The notes beneath the pieces are model-generated. The model was not told where the DNA came from and searched no databases. It saw nothing but the letters and a program-made list of their open reading frames with translations. From positions 1 to 39,668 of the forward strand of contig NZ_JABVEB010000049.1 of assembly GCF_014323665.1 (NCBI RefSeq): a DNA stretch of 39,668 nt, read 5' to 3'. The position numbers were made by a program, and so were the translations under genes. Source of the stretch: Actinomadura sp. HBU206391 (lineage in GTDB: Bacteria; Actinomycetota; Actinomycetes; Streptosporangiales; Streptosporangiaceae). How positions within the stretch are numbered: the first letter of the stretch is position 1; every line of letters starts with the position of its first letter. This document shows positions 25,511 through 32,887 of this stretch, piece by piece.

Positions 25511-26371
25511 GTGCTGCAACAGGCCTTCAACGGCCTGGTGGGCGGCGCCTTCTATGCGCTGCTCGCCTTGGGCCTGTCCGTCATCTTCGGCATGCTCGGC
25601 GTGGTCAACTTCGCCCATGGGGCCTTCTACATGCTGGGCGCGTTCACCTCGTACGTCCTGCTGGACTCACACGGCGTGAACTTCTGGGTGGCGCTCGTGG
25701 TGGTGCCGCTCGCGCTCGGCGTGGTCGGAATCGTCCTGGAGCGGCTGTTCATCCGGCGGCTGACCCCGCTCGACCCGCTGTACAACTTCCTGTTCACGTT
25801 CGGGCTCGCACTGATCCTGCAGGACCTGGTGAAGCGCGAGTACGGCGTGCAGTCCCAGCCGTATCCGCGGCCCTCCGCGCTGTCAGGTTCGATCGACCTC
25901 GGGCTGTTCACCTACCCGGCCTACCAGGTGTTCGTGCTCGGCGTCTCCGTGCTGGTGTGCCTGGTGGTGTGGTTCGTGCTGGCCCGTACGAGGGTCGGGA
26001 TGGTGGTGCGGGCGGCAACCGAGCGGCCGGAGCTCACCCGGGCCCTCGGCATCGACGTGGGCCGGTGGGTGACCCCCGTCTTCGGCTTCGGCATCGCCCT
26101 GGCCGGGCTGGCGGGGGTGCTCGCCGCGCCGATGCGCGCGGTCAACCCGCTCATGGGCTCGGACCTGATCATCGTGGTGTTCGCGGTCGTGGTGATCGGC
26201 GGGCTCGGGTCGCTGTTCGGCTCGGTGGCCGCCGGGTTCGCGATCGGGCTGGTCTCGGCGCTGGGCAACTACTACGTCCCGGCGCTGTCCCAGACGCTCG
26301 TGTTCATCCTCATGGCGGCCGTGCTGCTGTGGCGCCCGGCGGGTCTGTTCGGACGAGAGGAGGCTCTATGA
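25511..26371 (+). CDS. livH: Liv-type ABC transporter permease (LivH-like)
   Basis: The protein has 286 residues from a GTG after AAAGAGG. It is hydrophobic throughout, with about eight membrane segments. Typical LivH features are GLSVIFGMLGVVNFAHGAFYMLGAF, LTRALGIDV and the cytoplasmic-loop region VVIGGLGSLFGSVAAGFAIGL. It forms the membrane channel with LivM, with which it overlaps by four bases (ATGA). Confidence 0.93.
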   Translation: MLQQAFNGLVGGAFYALLALGLSVIFGMLGVVNFAHGAFYMLGAFTSYVLLDSHGVNFWVALVVVPLALGVVGIVLERLFIRRLTPLDPLYNFLFTFGLALILQDLVKREYGVQSQPYPRPSALSGSIDLGLFTYPAYQVFVLGVSVLVCLVVWFVLARTRVGMVVRAATERPELTRALGIDVGRWVTPVFGFGIALAGLAGVLAAPMRAVNPLMGSDLIIVVFAVVVIGGLGSLFGSVAAGFAIGLVSALGNYYVPALSQTLVFILMAAVLLWRPAGLFGREEAL

Positions 26372-27393
26372 TCGTCCGCCTGCTGACCGGCTCGGCGCGG
26401 GGCAGGTTGCTGCTGGCCGTCGGGCTCGTCCTGGCGCTGGCGCTGCCCTGGATGATCTATCCGCCGGTCGCGATGGACATCGCCTGCTGGGCGCTGTTCG
26501 CGGTGTCGGTGGACCTGCTGCTCGGGTTCACCGGGCTGCTGTCCTTCGGGCACGCGGCGTTCTGGGGCGGCTCGGCGTACGTGTCCGGTCTGCTGGCCGT
26601 GCACGCCGGGCTGCCGTTCCCGGTGGCGGTGCTCGGCGGGGCGCTGTTCGCGGCGCTGATCGCGGTGCCGATCGGCTACCTCGCGGTGAGGCTGAGCGGC
26701 ATCTACTTCGCCATGGTCACTCTGGCGTTCGCCCAGATGATCTACTTCATCGCCAACCAGTGGCGCGACGTCACCGGCGGCGAGAACGGGCTGCAGGGCA
26801 TTCCGCGTGAGCTGTTCGGGCTCGACCTGTCGGACCCGTTCATCTTCTACTATCTGGGGCTGCCGATCGTGCTGCTCGGCCTGCTGCTGGCCTGGCGGAT
26901 CGTACGGTCGCCGTTCGGACGGGTGATCGTGTCCATCCGGGACAACCCGGCGCGGGCCCGTGCTCTCGGCTACCCGGTCGGCCGCTACCGGCTGCTGTCG
27001 TTCGTGCTGTCGGCGTTCCTCGCCGGGCTCGCTGGTGGGCTGTTCGCCATCAGCCACGGGTTCGCCTCGCTCCAGGAGGTCTACTGGACCACCTCGGGGC
27101 AGGCCGTGATGATGGTCGTGCTCGGCGGCATCGGCACCCTCTGGGGCGGCGTGATCGGCGCGGGCCTGGTGGTCGAGCTCAACGACTACCTGGCGACGGC
27201 CGGCTTCCAGGAGATCGGCATCGTCACGGGCACCATCTTCATCGTGATCGTGATGGTGTTCCGCAAGGGCATCTGGGGCACCGCCCGCGACCTCCTGGCC
27301 GCGCGCGCGAAGCGCCAGGACCCCGGCGGCGCGAAGGCGCGGGACGAGGACCCCGCGCCCACCCCTGCGCCCGACGTCAACGCCCCAGCCTGA
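26368..27393 (+). CDS. livM: Liv-type ABC transporter permease (LivM-like)
   Basis: The protein has 341 residues from the ATG at 26368 after GAGAGGAGG. Hydrophobic segments begin at RGRLLLAVGLVLALALPWMIY. Typical features are LLLGFTGLLSFGHAAFWGGSAYV, AQMIYFIANQWRDVTGGENGLQGI, RDNPARARALGYPVGRYRLLSFVLSA and GGIGTLWGGVIGAGLVV. The last ~40 residues are a charged proline-rich cytoplasmic tail (PGGAKARDEDPAPTPAPDVNAPA). It is the last gene of the five-gene operon. Confidence 0.93.
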   Translation: MIVRLLTGSARGRLLLAVGLVLALALPWMIYPPVAMDIACWALFAVSVDLLLGFTGLLSFGHAAFWGGSAYVSGLLAVHAGLPFPVAVLGGALFAALIAVPIGYLAVRLSGIYFAMVTLAFAQMIYFIANQWRDVTGGENGLQGIPRELFGLDLSDPFIFYYLGLPIVLLGLLLAWRIVRSPFGRVIVSIRDNPARARALGYPVGRYRLLSFVLSAFLAGLAGGLFAISHGFASLQEVYWTTSGQAVMMVVLGGIGTLWGGVIGAGLVVELNDYLATAGFQEIGIVTGTIFIVIVMVFRKGIWGTARDLLAARAKRQDPGGAKARDEDPAPTPAPDVNAPA

Positions 27394-27397
27394 GGAT

Positions 27398-27437
27398 GAG
27401 CCTCTGGAGCACGGCCACGGCCCTGCTCCAGAGGCTC
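27398..27437. terminator. Bidirectional terminator between livM and the secreted-protein gene
   Basis: GAGCCTCTGGAGCA at 27398-27411 pairs perfectly with TGCTCCAGAGGCTC at 27424-27437 around a 12-base loop. It starts five bases after the livM stop and ends 35 bases before the end of the convergent gene. Confidence 0.9.
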
Positions 27438-27472
27438 AACCGCCGGTGGCGCCGCCTCTCGGGTGTGCGGCG

Positions 27473-28882
27473 CTACTTCTTGGGTGTGTAGAGGCGGATG
27501 TCGGTCAGGCTGGCGCTGCCCTCGTACACGTTGGTGTAGAGGTCACCGATGACGAAGTAGTCCGGGTAGCCGGAGCCGGCCGGCCACTGGTCGGGCCACT
27601 CCCGGGTGCCGTTGTTGTCGTTTTGCACGAGCGTGTTGTTGAAGCGGCCGTCGTACTCGTCCGGGGTCTGGTTGTAGTGCCAGGTCGGCGCGTTGCCCAC
27701 GATGAAGGGCCGGTGGAAGCGCAGTGTCTTCTGGCCGACGCGGGCGAAGTTGCCGCTGGCCTCCAGCGTGTAGCCGGTCGCGTCCCGCTCGATGGCGAAG
27801 GTGTAGTACTGGTTCGGCATGAGCTCGGGCTGCAGCTCGGCGGCCGAGGACAGCTGCTGCTCGGCCACGCCGCCCGAGCAGCTTGACATGAACCACTGGG
27901 AGTTGCCGGCCAGGCCGCCCTTGCCCGGCCGCCAGTTCGGCAGACCGCTGATCCACATGTTGACGGTGTTGAAGTTGCTGTCCCGGTAGTTGTAGTACTC
28001 GCCGGTGTCGGAGTTGCAGACCCGTCCGCCGGTGCCGGTGCCGACCCGGTCGGGGTGCTGGGAGAACGCGTCCATCAGCACCTTGCGGCGGTAGTGCCAG
28101 AAATGGTTGTTGCGCGGAGCGGGGTCGGCGAAGTCGACGATCGACATGTAGTGGAACCCGTTATAGCCGTACGGTCCTTCCCGCACGTCCTGCCAGTCGC
28201 AGTACGGCGAGGACGCGTCGCCGTTCCAGCCCGGGCTGCGCGACCCCTCGCCCCACGGGTGCTGGGTCTTGCAGCCCTCCTTGGAGTAACCGTTGATCCG
28301 GCCGTCGTACTCGATGGACCCGTTGCGCTTGCCGCCGAAGTCGAGGGTCTTCAGTTTGTACTCGACGCGGTACTTCTGCGGCAGCTTGTTCGTCGGCCGG
28401 AAGATGGCGCCGCCGGTGTGGTCGGGCACGTTCAGCTCCGCCACGCTCCCGCCGCCGCGCAGTTTCTTGGTGGTGATGGAGGGCGGGGCCTCGATCTGGC
28501 CGTCCTTGTTCCAGTCACGCGCCGACAGCGAGGCGGTCAGCCAGCCGTCCTTACCGACCTGGAACTCCTTGCGGTACGTGGCGAACGAGTCGAGCGCGGT
28601 CTTCCAGGCCGGCCCGTAGTCGTTGCGGTACCACTCGCCGGCGTCGTCCATGACGGTGTCGAAGGGGTCGTCATAGGCGTCCCTGATCCATGGGGCGCCG
28701 GCTCCGGCCAGCGGCTTGGAGAAGTCCTCCGAGTAGAGCAGTTTCCAACCCGTCCGGTGTGACGGGCCGTCCTTGTCCGCGCTCGCAGCGGTGCCGGTGC
28801 CGAGCGCCGTGGCCGCGAAGGCGCACGTCACCAGGACCGCGAGCGCGGCCTTCCGTCGGGCCGGGATGACTCTCCTGTGCAT
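27473..28882 (-). CDS. Secreted protein, possible concanavalin-like fold
   Basis: The protein has 469 residues from the ATG at 28882, with AGGGAG five bases upstream; an adjacent ATG at 28885 is the alternative. The signal peptide (RRKAALAVLVTCAFAATALGTGTAASA) is clear. The mature part opens LLYSEDFSKPLAGAGAP and later has KYRVEYKLKTLDFGGKRNG and GYTLEASGNFARVG. These are features seen in beta-sandwich lectin-like or glucanase-like proteins, but no catalytic motif such as ExDxxE is visible. It is rich in W, Y and N like exported carbohydrate-binding proteins. I cannot assign a function. Confidence 0.7.
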   Translation of the reverse strand: MHRRVIPARRKAALAVLVTCAFAATALGTGTAASADKDGPSHRTGWKLLYSEDFSKPLAGAGAPWIRDAYDDPFDTVMDDAGEWYRNDYGPAWKTALDSFATYRKEFQVGKDGWLTASLSARDWNKDGQIEAPPSITTKKLRGGGSVAELNVPDHTGGAIFRPTNKLPQKYRVEYKLKTLDFGGKRNGSIEYDGRINGYSKEGCKTQHPWGEGSRSPGWNGDASSPYCDWQDVREGPYGYNGFHYMSIVDFADPAPRNNHFWHYRRKVLMDAFSQHPDRVGTGTGGRVCNSDTGEYYNYRDSNFNTVNMWISGLPNWRPGKGGLAGNSQWFMSSCSGGVAEQQLSSAAELQPELMPNQYYTFAIERDATGYTLEASGNFARVGQKTLRFHRPFIVGNAPTWHYNQTPDEYDGRFNNTLVQNDNNGTREWPDQWPAGSGYPDYFVIGDLYTNVYEGSASLTDIRLYTPKK

Positions 28883-28934
28883 CATGCTCCCTGGGGTGGT
28901 GCCAGTACTGACTCGACTACAGGGGAGAGGTGGT

Positions 28935-28955
28935 CCGTTCCGTGTTACGGAACGG
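28935..28955. promoter_or_regulatory. 21-nt palindrome upstream of the secreted-protein gene
   Basis: CCGTTCCGT and ACGGAACGG flank GTT, a perfect 9-3-9 inverted repeat in the leader of the secreted-protein gene. It shares CCGTTC/GAACGG arms with the palindrome at 28972-28985. Confidence 0.6.
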
Positions 28956-28971
28956 TGTCTTGCCTTGCAGA

Positions 28972-29010
28972 ACCGTTCGAACGGTAAGTCGAGGGAGGCA
29001 AGGCTGTCAA
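28972..29010 (-). promoter_or_regulatory. Predicted promoter with overlapping palindrome
   Basis: On the minus strand TTGACA (29010-29005) and TACCGT (28986-28981) are separated by 18 bases and match -35 and -10 elements. The perfect palindrome ACCGTTCGAACGGT at 28972-28985 covers the -10, as expected of a repressor site. The rest of the gap up to 29147 shows nothing clear. Confidence 0.5.
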
Positions 29011-29147
29011 TGGTGCAAAATCGGCCGAATCCGACTAATCGCACCGGCTGTGGAAGCACCGCTCCCCCGCAGGCGGACGCGGCGGCCTAGCGGTCACATG
29101 GTCCGATCGACGCGGCCGAGTGGCCGGCGACGAAGGCCGGCCGGAGG

Positions 29148-29699
29148 CTATCCCCGTCCCGTCCGGCGTCGGGCGGTGGCGGAGCGGTCGATCCGGCTCG
29201 GCGGACGGCACCGGCACCCGCGCTCCTGCGCGTAGCCGTCGGCGATCGCCTCCCGCAGCAGTGGCCGCGGCCCTTCATCGGTGGTGAAGGCCAGGTCGAC
29301 GCAGGCCGGCTCGGTCCGGATCGCGCAGTGGCCCTCCGACTCGTCCTGAGGGTCGAAGCGCCACGTACAGCCGATCGCATCGAGCGCCGCCACGACGTCG
29401 TCGTAGGCGGGCCGGCCGGGCAGGTGGAGCGGCTCGCCGGTGCCCGGATGCGGCAGCCGGGCGATGTCGCGCCAGGTCGATGCCCTGATCATGGCGACCT
29501 CACGGCACCCGCAGAGGACGACCTCCAGATCCCCGTAGAGGAGCGTCCAGGACCTGCTGCTTCCGCCCCCGCCGCGCGCCATGGCACCGGCGTCCAGCGG
29601 TGCGCCGAAGGCCTCGACGGAAGCGGCGTCCGCCGCGACATGGATCGGCCCGATCCGGCCCGTCGCAGCGAAGGCGGCCACCCACGTCGTCAGCTCCAC
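29148..29699 (-). CDS. Hypothetical protein
   Basis: The protein has 183 residues from a GTG at 29699 (VELTTWVAAFAATGRIGPIHV), the most plausible start after the end of the GNAT gene at 29774; the ribosome-binding site is weak. It contains an RSWTLLYGDLEVVLCGCREVAMIRAST segment and PAYDDVVAALDAIGCTWRFDPQDESEGH. No membrane segment or known motif is visible. It resembles small immunity-type or SUKH-like cytosolic proteins only in general appearance. The C-terminus is arginine-rich (RCRPPSRIDRSATARRRTGRG). Confidence 0.5.
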   Translation of the reverse strand: MELTTWVAAFAATGRIGPIHVAADAASVEAFGAPLDAGAMARGGGGSSRSWTLLYGDLEVVLCGCREVAMIRASTWRDIARLPHPGTGEPLHLPGRPAYDDVVAALDAIGCTWRFDPQDESEGHCAIRTEPACVDLAFTTDEGPRPLLREAIADGYAQERGCRCRPPSRIDRSATARRRTGRG

Positions 29700-29773
29700 G
29701 AGCCGAGTATGCCGTTTCCGTCGTCGCTCTCCGCGAAGGGGACCCGAAGGAAACGCCCCCCGCTTCCCCGTGC

Positions 29774-30346
29774 TCAGGCGGTTCGGTAGGCGCAGGTCGG
29801 TCGGGCGGCGAGGAAGCTCGTCCGATCGAGGACGTGCACATGGATCAGCCGGTGATCCTGAGTCACGTCCTCGGCGCTGTGGTGGTGCACGAGACCGAGC
29901 TTGGCGATGATCCGGGCCGTGGCCGCGTTGCCCTCCTGATGGCGGGTGAGGACCAGCTCGGCATGGTGGTCGAGGAAGGCCTCGTCGCGCACCGCACATG
30001 CGATCTCGGTGGCGAGGCCTCGACCCCACGCGTGCGGTTCGACCCACCAGCCGAGCTCGATGGCCGCGACACCGGTCCCGAACTCGCCCGGTTCTCTGTG
30101 CGTGAGCGCGGCCAGGCCGGTGAACTCCCCGGTGCGGTGGTCGAGGGCGGCCCGCCACCCGTACCCATGGCGGGCCCAGTGGTCCAGTGCGGCTTCGTGC
30201 CGCGCCTCGGACAGTGCGGCGCTCCATGGCCGGCGGTCGCCGACGAACCGGACGACCCGCTCATCGCCCGCCATCCTGCGCAGCTCATCGAGGTGCGAGG
30301 GCTGCCACGGAGCCAGGGTGAGGCGTTGCGTGGTCAGGATCTTCAC
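29774..30346 (-). CDS. GNAT family N-acetyltransferase
   Basis: The protein has 190 residues from a GTG at 30346 (VKILTTQRLTLAPWQPSHLDELRRM); an ATG ten codons earlier at 30376 is possible. It has the RimJ-like arrangement RLTLAPW, an AIELGWWVEPHAWGRGLATE acetyl-CoA loop (W-x-x-P-x-x-W-G-R-G-L-A-T-E) and the late helix NAATARIIAKLGLVHH. It would acetylate an amine on a protein N-terminus, small molecule or antibiotic; the substrate is unknown. It is followed closely by the hypothetical gene at 29148-29699. Confidence 0.87.
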   Translation of the reverse strand: MKILTTQRLTLAPWQPSHLDELRRMAGDERVVRFVGDRRPWSAALSEARHEAALDHWARHGYGWRAALDHRTGEFTGLAALTHREPGEFGTGVAAIELGWWVEPHAWGRGLATEIACAVRDEAFLDHHAELVLTRHQEGNAATARIIAKLGLVHHHSAEDVTQDHRLIHVHVLDRTSFLAARPTCAYRTA

Positions 30347-30435
30347 GCCGCCATACTGCCGGTAACATGCCCGCACCAGGATCCGCCCCGCCGGATTCGG
30401 TCTGAATGTCGGTACCGGCGTCTAGTGTCGCGGGC

Positions 30436-31140
30436 GTGAACCGGACCGACCGTCTTTACGCCGTCGTCGAGGATCTCCGGGCGCGTGCGCCGCGCCGCCG
30501 CACGGCGCGTGAGCTGGCCGCGCGGTTCGAGGTGAGCGTTCGCACCATCGAGCGCGACATCGGCGCGCTGCAGCAGGCCGGCGTCCCCATCTACGCCGAC
30601 GCCGGGCGGCACGGCGGTTACGCCGTCGACAAGACGATGACGCTACCCCCGCTGAACTTCACCCCGGCCGAGGCGGTCGCCGTCGCCATCGCGCTGGACC
30701 GGGCCGGCGGTTCGCCGTTCGCGCGCTCGGCCCGCACGGCCATGCACAAGATAGTGGCGGCGATGTCGGCCGCCGACAGCGCGGCGGCGCGGGACCTCGC
30801 GGGGCGGATCCGCATCCTGAGCCCCGTCGACGGCGACCCGGCGGCCAGCGTGCCGACGGTGATCGAGGATGCCGTCGCCGCCCGTCAGGTGGTGCGGCTG
30901 GACTACGTCGACCGCAATGGGGCCACGACCCAGCGCGACGTCGAGCCGGTCGCGTTCGTCTCCGGCACCCGCGACTGGTACTTCATCGGCTGGTGCCGGC
31001 TGCGCGAGGAGGCCAGGGGGTTCCGCGTCGACCGGATCCGCAGAGCCTCCCTCCTCGACGAGACGGCCCCACCGCGGCAGTACGAGGACGTCGGGCCGAG
31101 CATCCCCGACCTCGTCGCGCACTCGCTGGAGATCGGCTGA
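30436..31140 (+). CDS. WYL-domain transcriptional regulator (YafY-like)
   Basis: The protein has 234 residues from the GTG at 30436 (VNRTDRLYAVVEDLRAR). A DeoR-type HTH lies at about 5-60 (RTARELAARFEVSVRTIERDIGALQQAGVPIYADAGRHGGYAV). A WYL domain follows, with RQVVRLDYVDRNGATTQRDVEPVAFV and DWYFIGWCRLREEARGFRVDRI. WYL domains sense small ligands or nucleic-acid fragments. The partner target is likely the downstream VOC gene, 80 bases away; this is inferred from position. Confidence 0.88.
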   Translation: MNRTDRLYAVVEDLRARAPRRRTARELAARFEVSVRTIERDIGALQQAGVPIYADAGRHGGYAVDKTMTLPPLNFTPAEAVAVAIALDRAGGSPFARSARTAMHKIVAAMSAADSAAARDLAGRIRILSPVDGDPAASVPTVIEDAVAARQVVRLDYVDRNGATTQRDVEPVAFVSGTRDWYFIGWCRLREEARGFRVDRIRRASLLDETAPPRQYEDVGPSIPDLVAHSLEIG

Positions 31141-31220
31141 CCAACACCGACATAGGGCTGTCGCGGGAGGTTGCGAACGTAGAGGGCACACGCGAACTCG
31201 ACCCCAAGGGAGCAACCCTC

Positions 31221-31595
31221 GTGAGCACATATCAGCCCGACTCCGTCGCCTGGTTCGAGATCGGCGCGGAACGGCCGGAGGAGACCAAGCGGTTCTACGG
31301 CGAGCTGTTCGACTGGACCTTCGGCGGCGCCGACGGCGGCGAGATGCCGTACTACGAGGTCACGGCGCCCGGAGCCGACCGGCCGAGCGGTGGGATCTTC
31401 GCTTCCATGGGCCGGTTCCCCGACTACGCGACGTTCTACGTCGTGGTGGAGGACGTGGCCGTCACCCTGGCCAAGGCCGAGTCGCTCGGCGGCAAGGTAC
31501 TGATGCCGCTGACGACCTCCCCGGGCGGGCTGGTGTTCGCCCAGCTGAGCGACTCCGCCGGCAACCGCTTCGGCGTCTTCACCCCGCCCGCCTGA
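31221..31595 (+). CDS. VOC family protein (glyoxalase/dioxygenase fold)
   Basis: The protein has 124 residues from a GTG at 31221, preceded by AAGGGAG; the long upstream open frame overlaps the WYL gene and is rejected. It has the VOC pattern SVAWFEIGAERPEETKRFYGELFDWTF, then ATFYVVVEDVAVTLAKAESLGGKVLMPLT and SDSAGNRFGVFTPP. Family members are hydrolases, dioxygenases or resistance proteins; the substrate cannot be told. It lies immediately downstream of the WYL regulator and is probably under its control. Confidence 0.88.
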   Translation: MSTYQPDSVAWFEIGAERPEETKRFYGELFDWTFGGADGGEMPYYEVTAPGADRPSGGIFASMGRFPDYATFYVVVEDVAVTLAKAESLGGKVLMPLTTSPGGLVFAQLSDSAGNRFGVFTPPA

Positions 31596-31619
31596 TCCCC
31601 CGCCCCCTACCCTCCGCCG

Positions 31620-31767
31620 TGATCTCGCGGTTGTTCGCGGGGACGACTGCGAGATCGCGGCGACCCCCGCCGGTCACGTTCACCTCGGTGATCATGCAGT
31701 TGTCCGCGGCTCTGGGCCGAGTTCTCACTCCGGCGTACGGATGCCCGCACGAACAACTGCGTGATCA
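31620..31767. repeat. Cluster of four related ~20-bp repeats in two inverted pairs
   Basis: TGATCTCGCGGTTGTTCGCG (31620-31639) is followed by a reverse-oriented relative GACTGCGAGATCGCGG near 31645-31660. TGATCATGCAGTTGTCCGCG (31689-31708) is followed by reverse-oriented CACGAACAACTGCGTGATCA (31748-31767). The copies share the core TGATC..GC.GTTGT.CG. They fill the 208-bp gap between the convergent VOC and PHP genes. Confidence 0.75.
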
Positions 31768-31803
31768 GGGCAGAGCGGGCGCGGCGGTGGATGCGCGCAA
31801 GCG

Positions 31804-32826
31804 TCAGGAACGCGTCCAGGCGAGCAGGTCGTCGGCGGTCATCGTGTTGACGACCCGGTCGACCGGCACGCCGCACTGCGCCGCGCGTTCGCACCCGTAC
31901 GGCTGCCAGTCCAGCTGGCCGGGGGCGTGCGCGTCGGAGTCGATGGACACCCGGCAGCCCGCCTCGACCGCCAGCCGCAGCAGCCGCTTGGGCGGGTCGA
32001 GCCGCTCCGGCCGGGAGTTGACCTCGACCGCGACGTCGTAGGCCTCGCACGCGGCGAAGACCAGGTCGGCGTCGAACTCCGACTCGGGCCGCAGGCCGCC
32101 ACGGCGGCCGCCGCTCTTCACGATCCGGCCCGTACAGTGGCCGAGCACGTCGACCCTCGGGTCGGCCACCGCGGCCACCATCCGGCGGGTCATCTCCGCA
32201 CGCGGCATCCGCAGCTTGGAGTGCACGCTCGCGACGACCACGTCGAGCCGGTCGAGCAGCTCGGGTTCCTGGTCCAGCGAGCCGTCGTCGAGGATGTCCA
32301 CCTCGATGCCGGTGAGGATGCGGAACGGCGCCAGCTCCGCGTTGAGCCGGTCGACCACGTCGAGCTGCTCGCGCAGCCGCTCCGCCGACAACCCGTTCGC
32401 CACGGTCAGCCGGGGCGAGTGGTCGGTGAGCGCGATGTACTCGTGGCCGAGGTCGCGGGCCGTCTCGGCCATCTCCCTGATGGGGCTGCCGCCGTCGCTC
32501 CAGTCCGAGTGGGTGTGCAGGTCGCCGCGCAACGCCGCGCGCAGCGCGGCGGCGGACTCCTCGAGCGGCGTGCCCTCGGTCGCCTCCAGCCGCCGCAGGT
32601 ACACCGGCACCTCGCCGCGCAGCGCCTCCTCGATGACCCGCGCGGTCACCTTTCCTATCCCCGCCAGCTCGGTCAGCGTGCCCTGTTCGACCCGCCGGGC
32701 GAGCTCGTCCCGGGGCATCCCCTCCACCAGGTCGGCGGCCGACCGGAAGGTCCGCACCCGGTACGTGGCCTCGAGTGCGCGCTCGAGCAGGAACGCGATG
32801 CGGCGCAGCGCCTCTACCGGATCCAC
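31804..32826 (-). CDS. PHP-domain phosphoesterase with N-terminal helix-hairpin-helix
   Basis: The protein has 340 residues from the GTG at 32826 (VDPVEALRRIAFLLERALEATYRVRTF); further upstream the frame overlaps fasR. The N-terminal part has the PolX-like helix-hairpin-helix TLTELAGIGKVTARVIEEALRGEVPVYLRRLE. The PHP domain motifs are GDLHTHSDWSDG, YIALTDHSPR, EVDIL, ASVHSK, GHCTGR and SDAHAPGQ, which bind the trinuclear metal centre. It looks like the C-terminal exonuclease/phosphoesterase of PolX without its polymerase domain. A DNA-repair or nucleotide phosphoesterase role is likely. It is divergent from fasR across 61 bases. Confidence 0.9.
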   Translation of the reverse strand: MDPVEALRRIAFLLERALEATYRVRTFRSAADLVEGMPRDELARRVEQGTLTELAGIGKVTARVIEEALRGEVPVYLRRLEATEGTPLEESAAALRAALRGDLHTHSDWSDGGSPIREMAETARDLGHEYIALTDHSPRLTVANGLSAERLREQLDVVDRLNAELAPFRILTGIEVDILDDGSLDQEPELLDRLDVVVASVHSKLRMPRAEMTRRMVAAVADPRVDVLGHCTGRIVKSGGRRGGLRPESEFDADLVFAACEAYDVAVEVNSRPERLDPPKRLLRLAVEAGCRVSIDSDAHAPGQLDWQPYGCERAAQCGVPVDRVVNTMTADDLLAWTRS

Positions 32827-32887
32827 ACCTAGACCGTACGCCCTGACGCACCGATCTTGACGTAAACCACAGGCCCGCAACGTCGCT

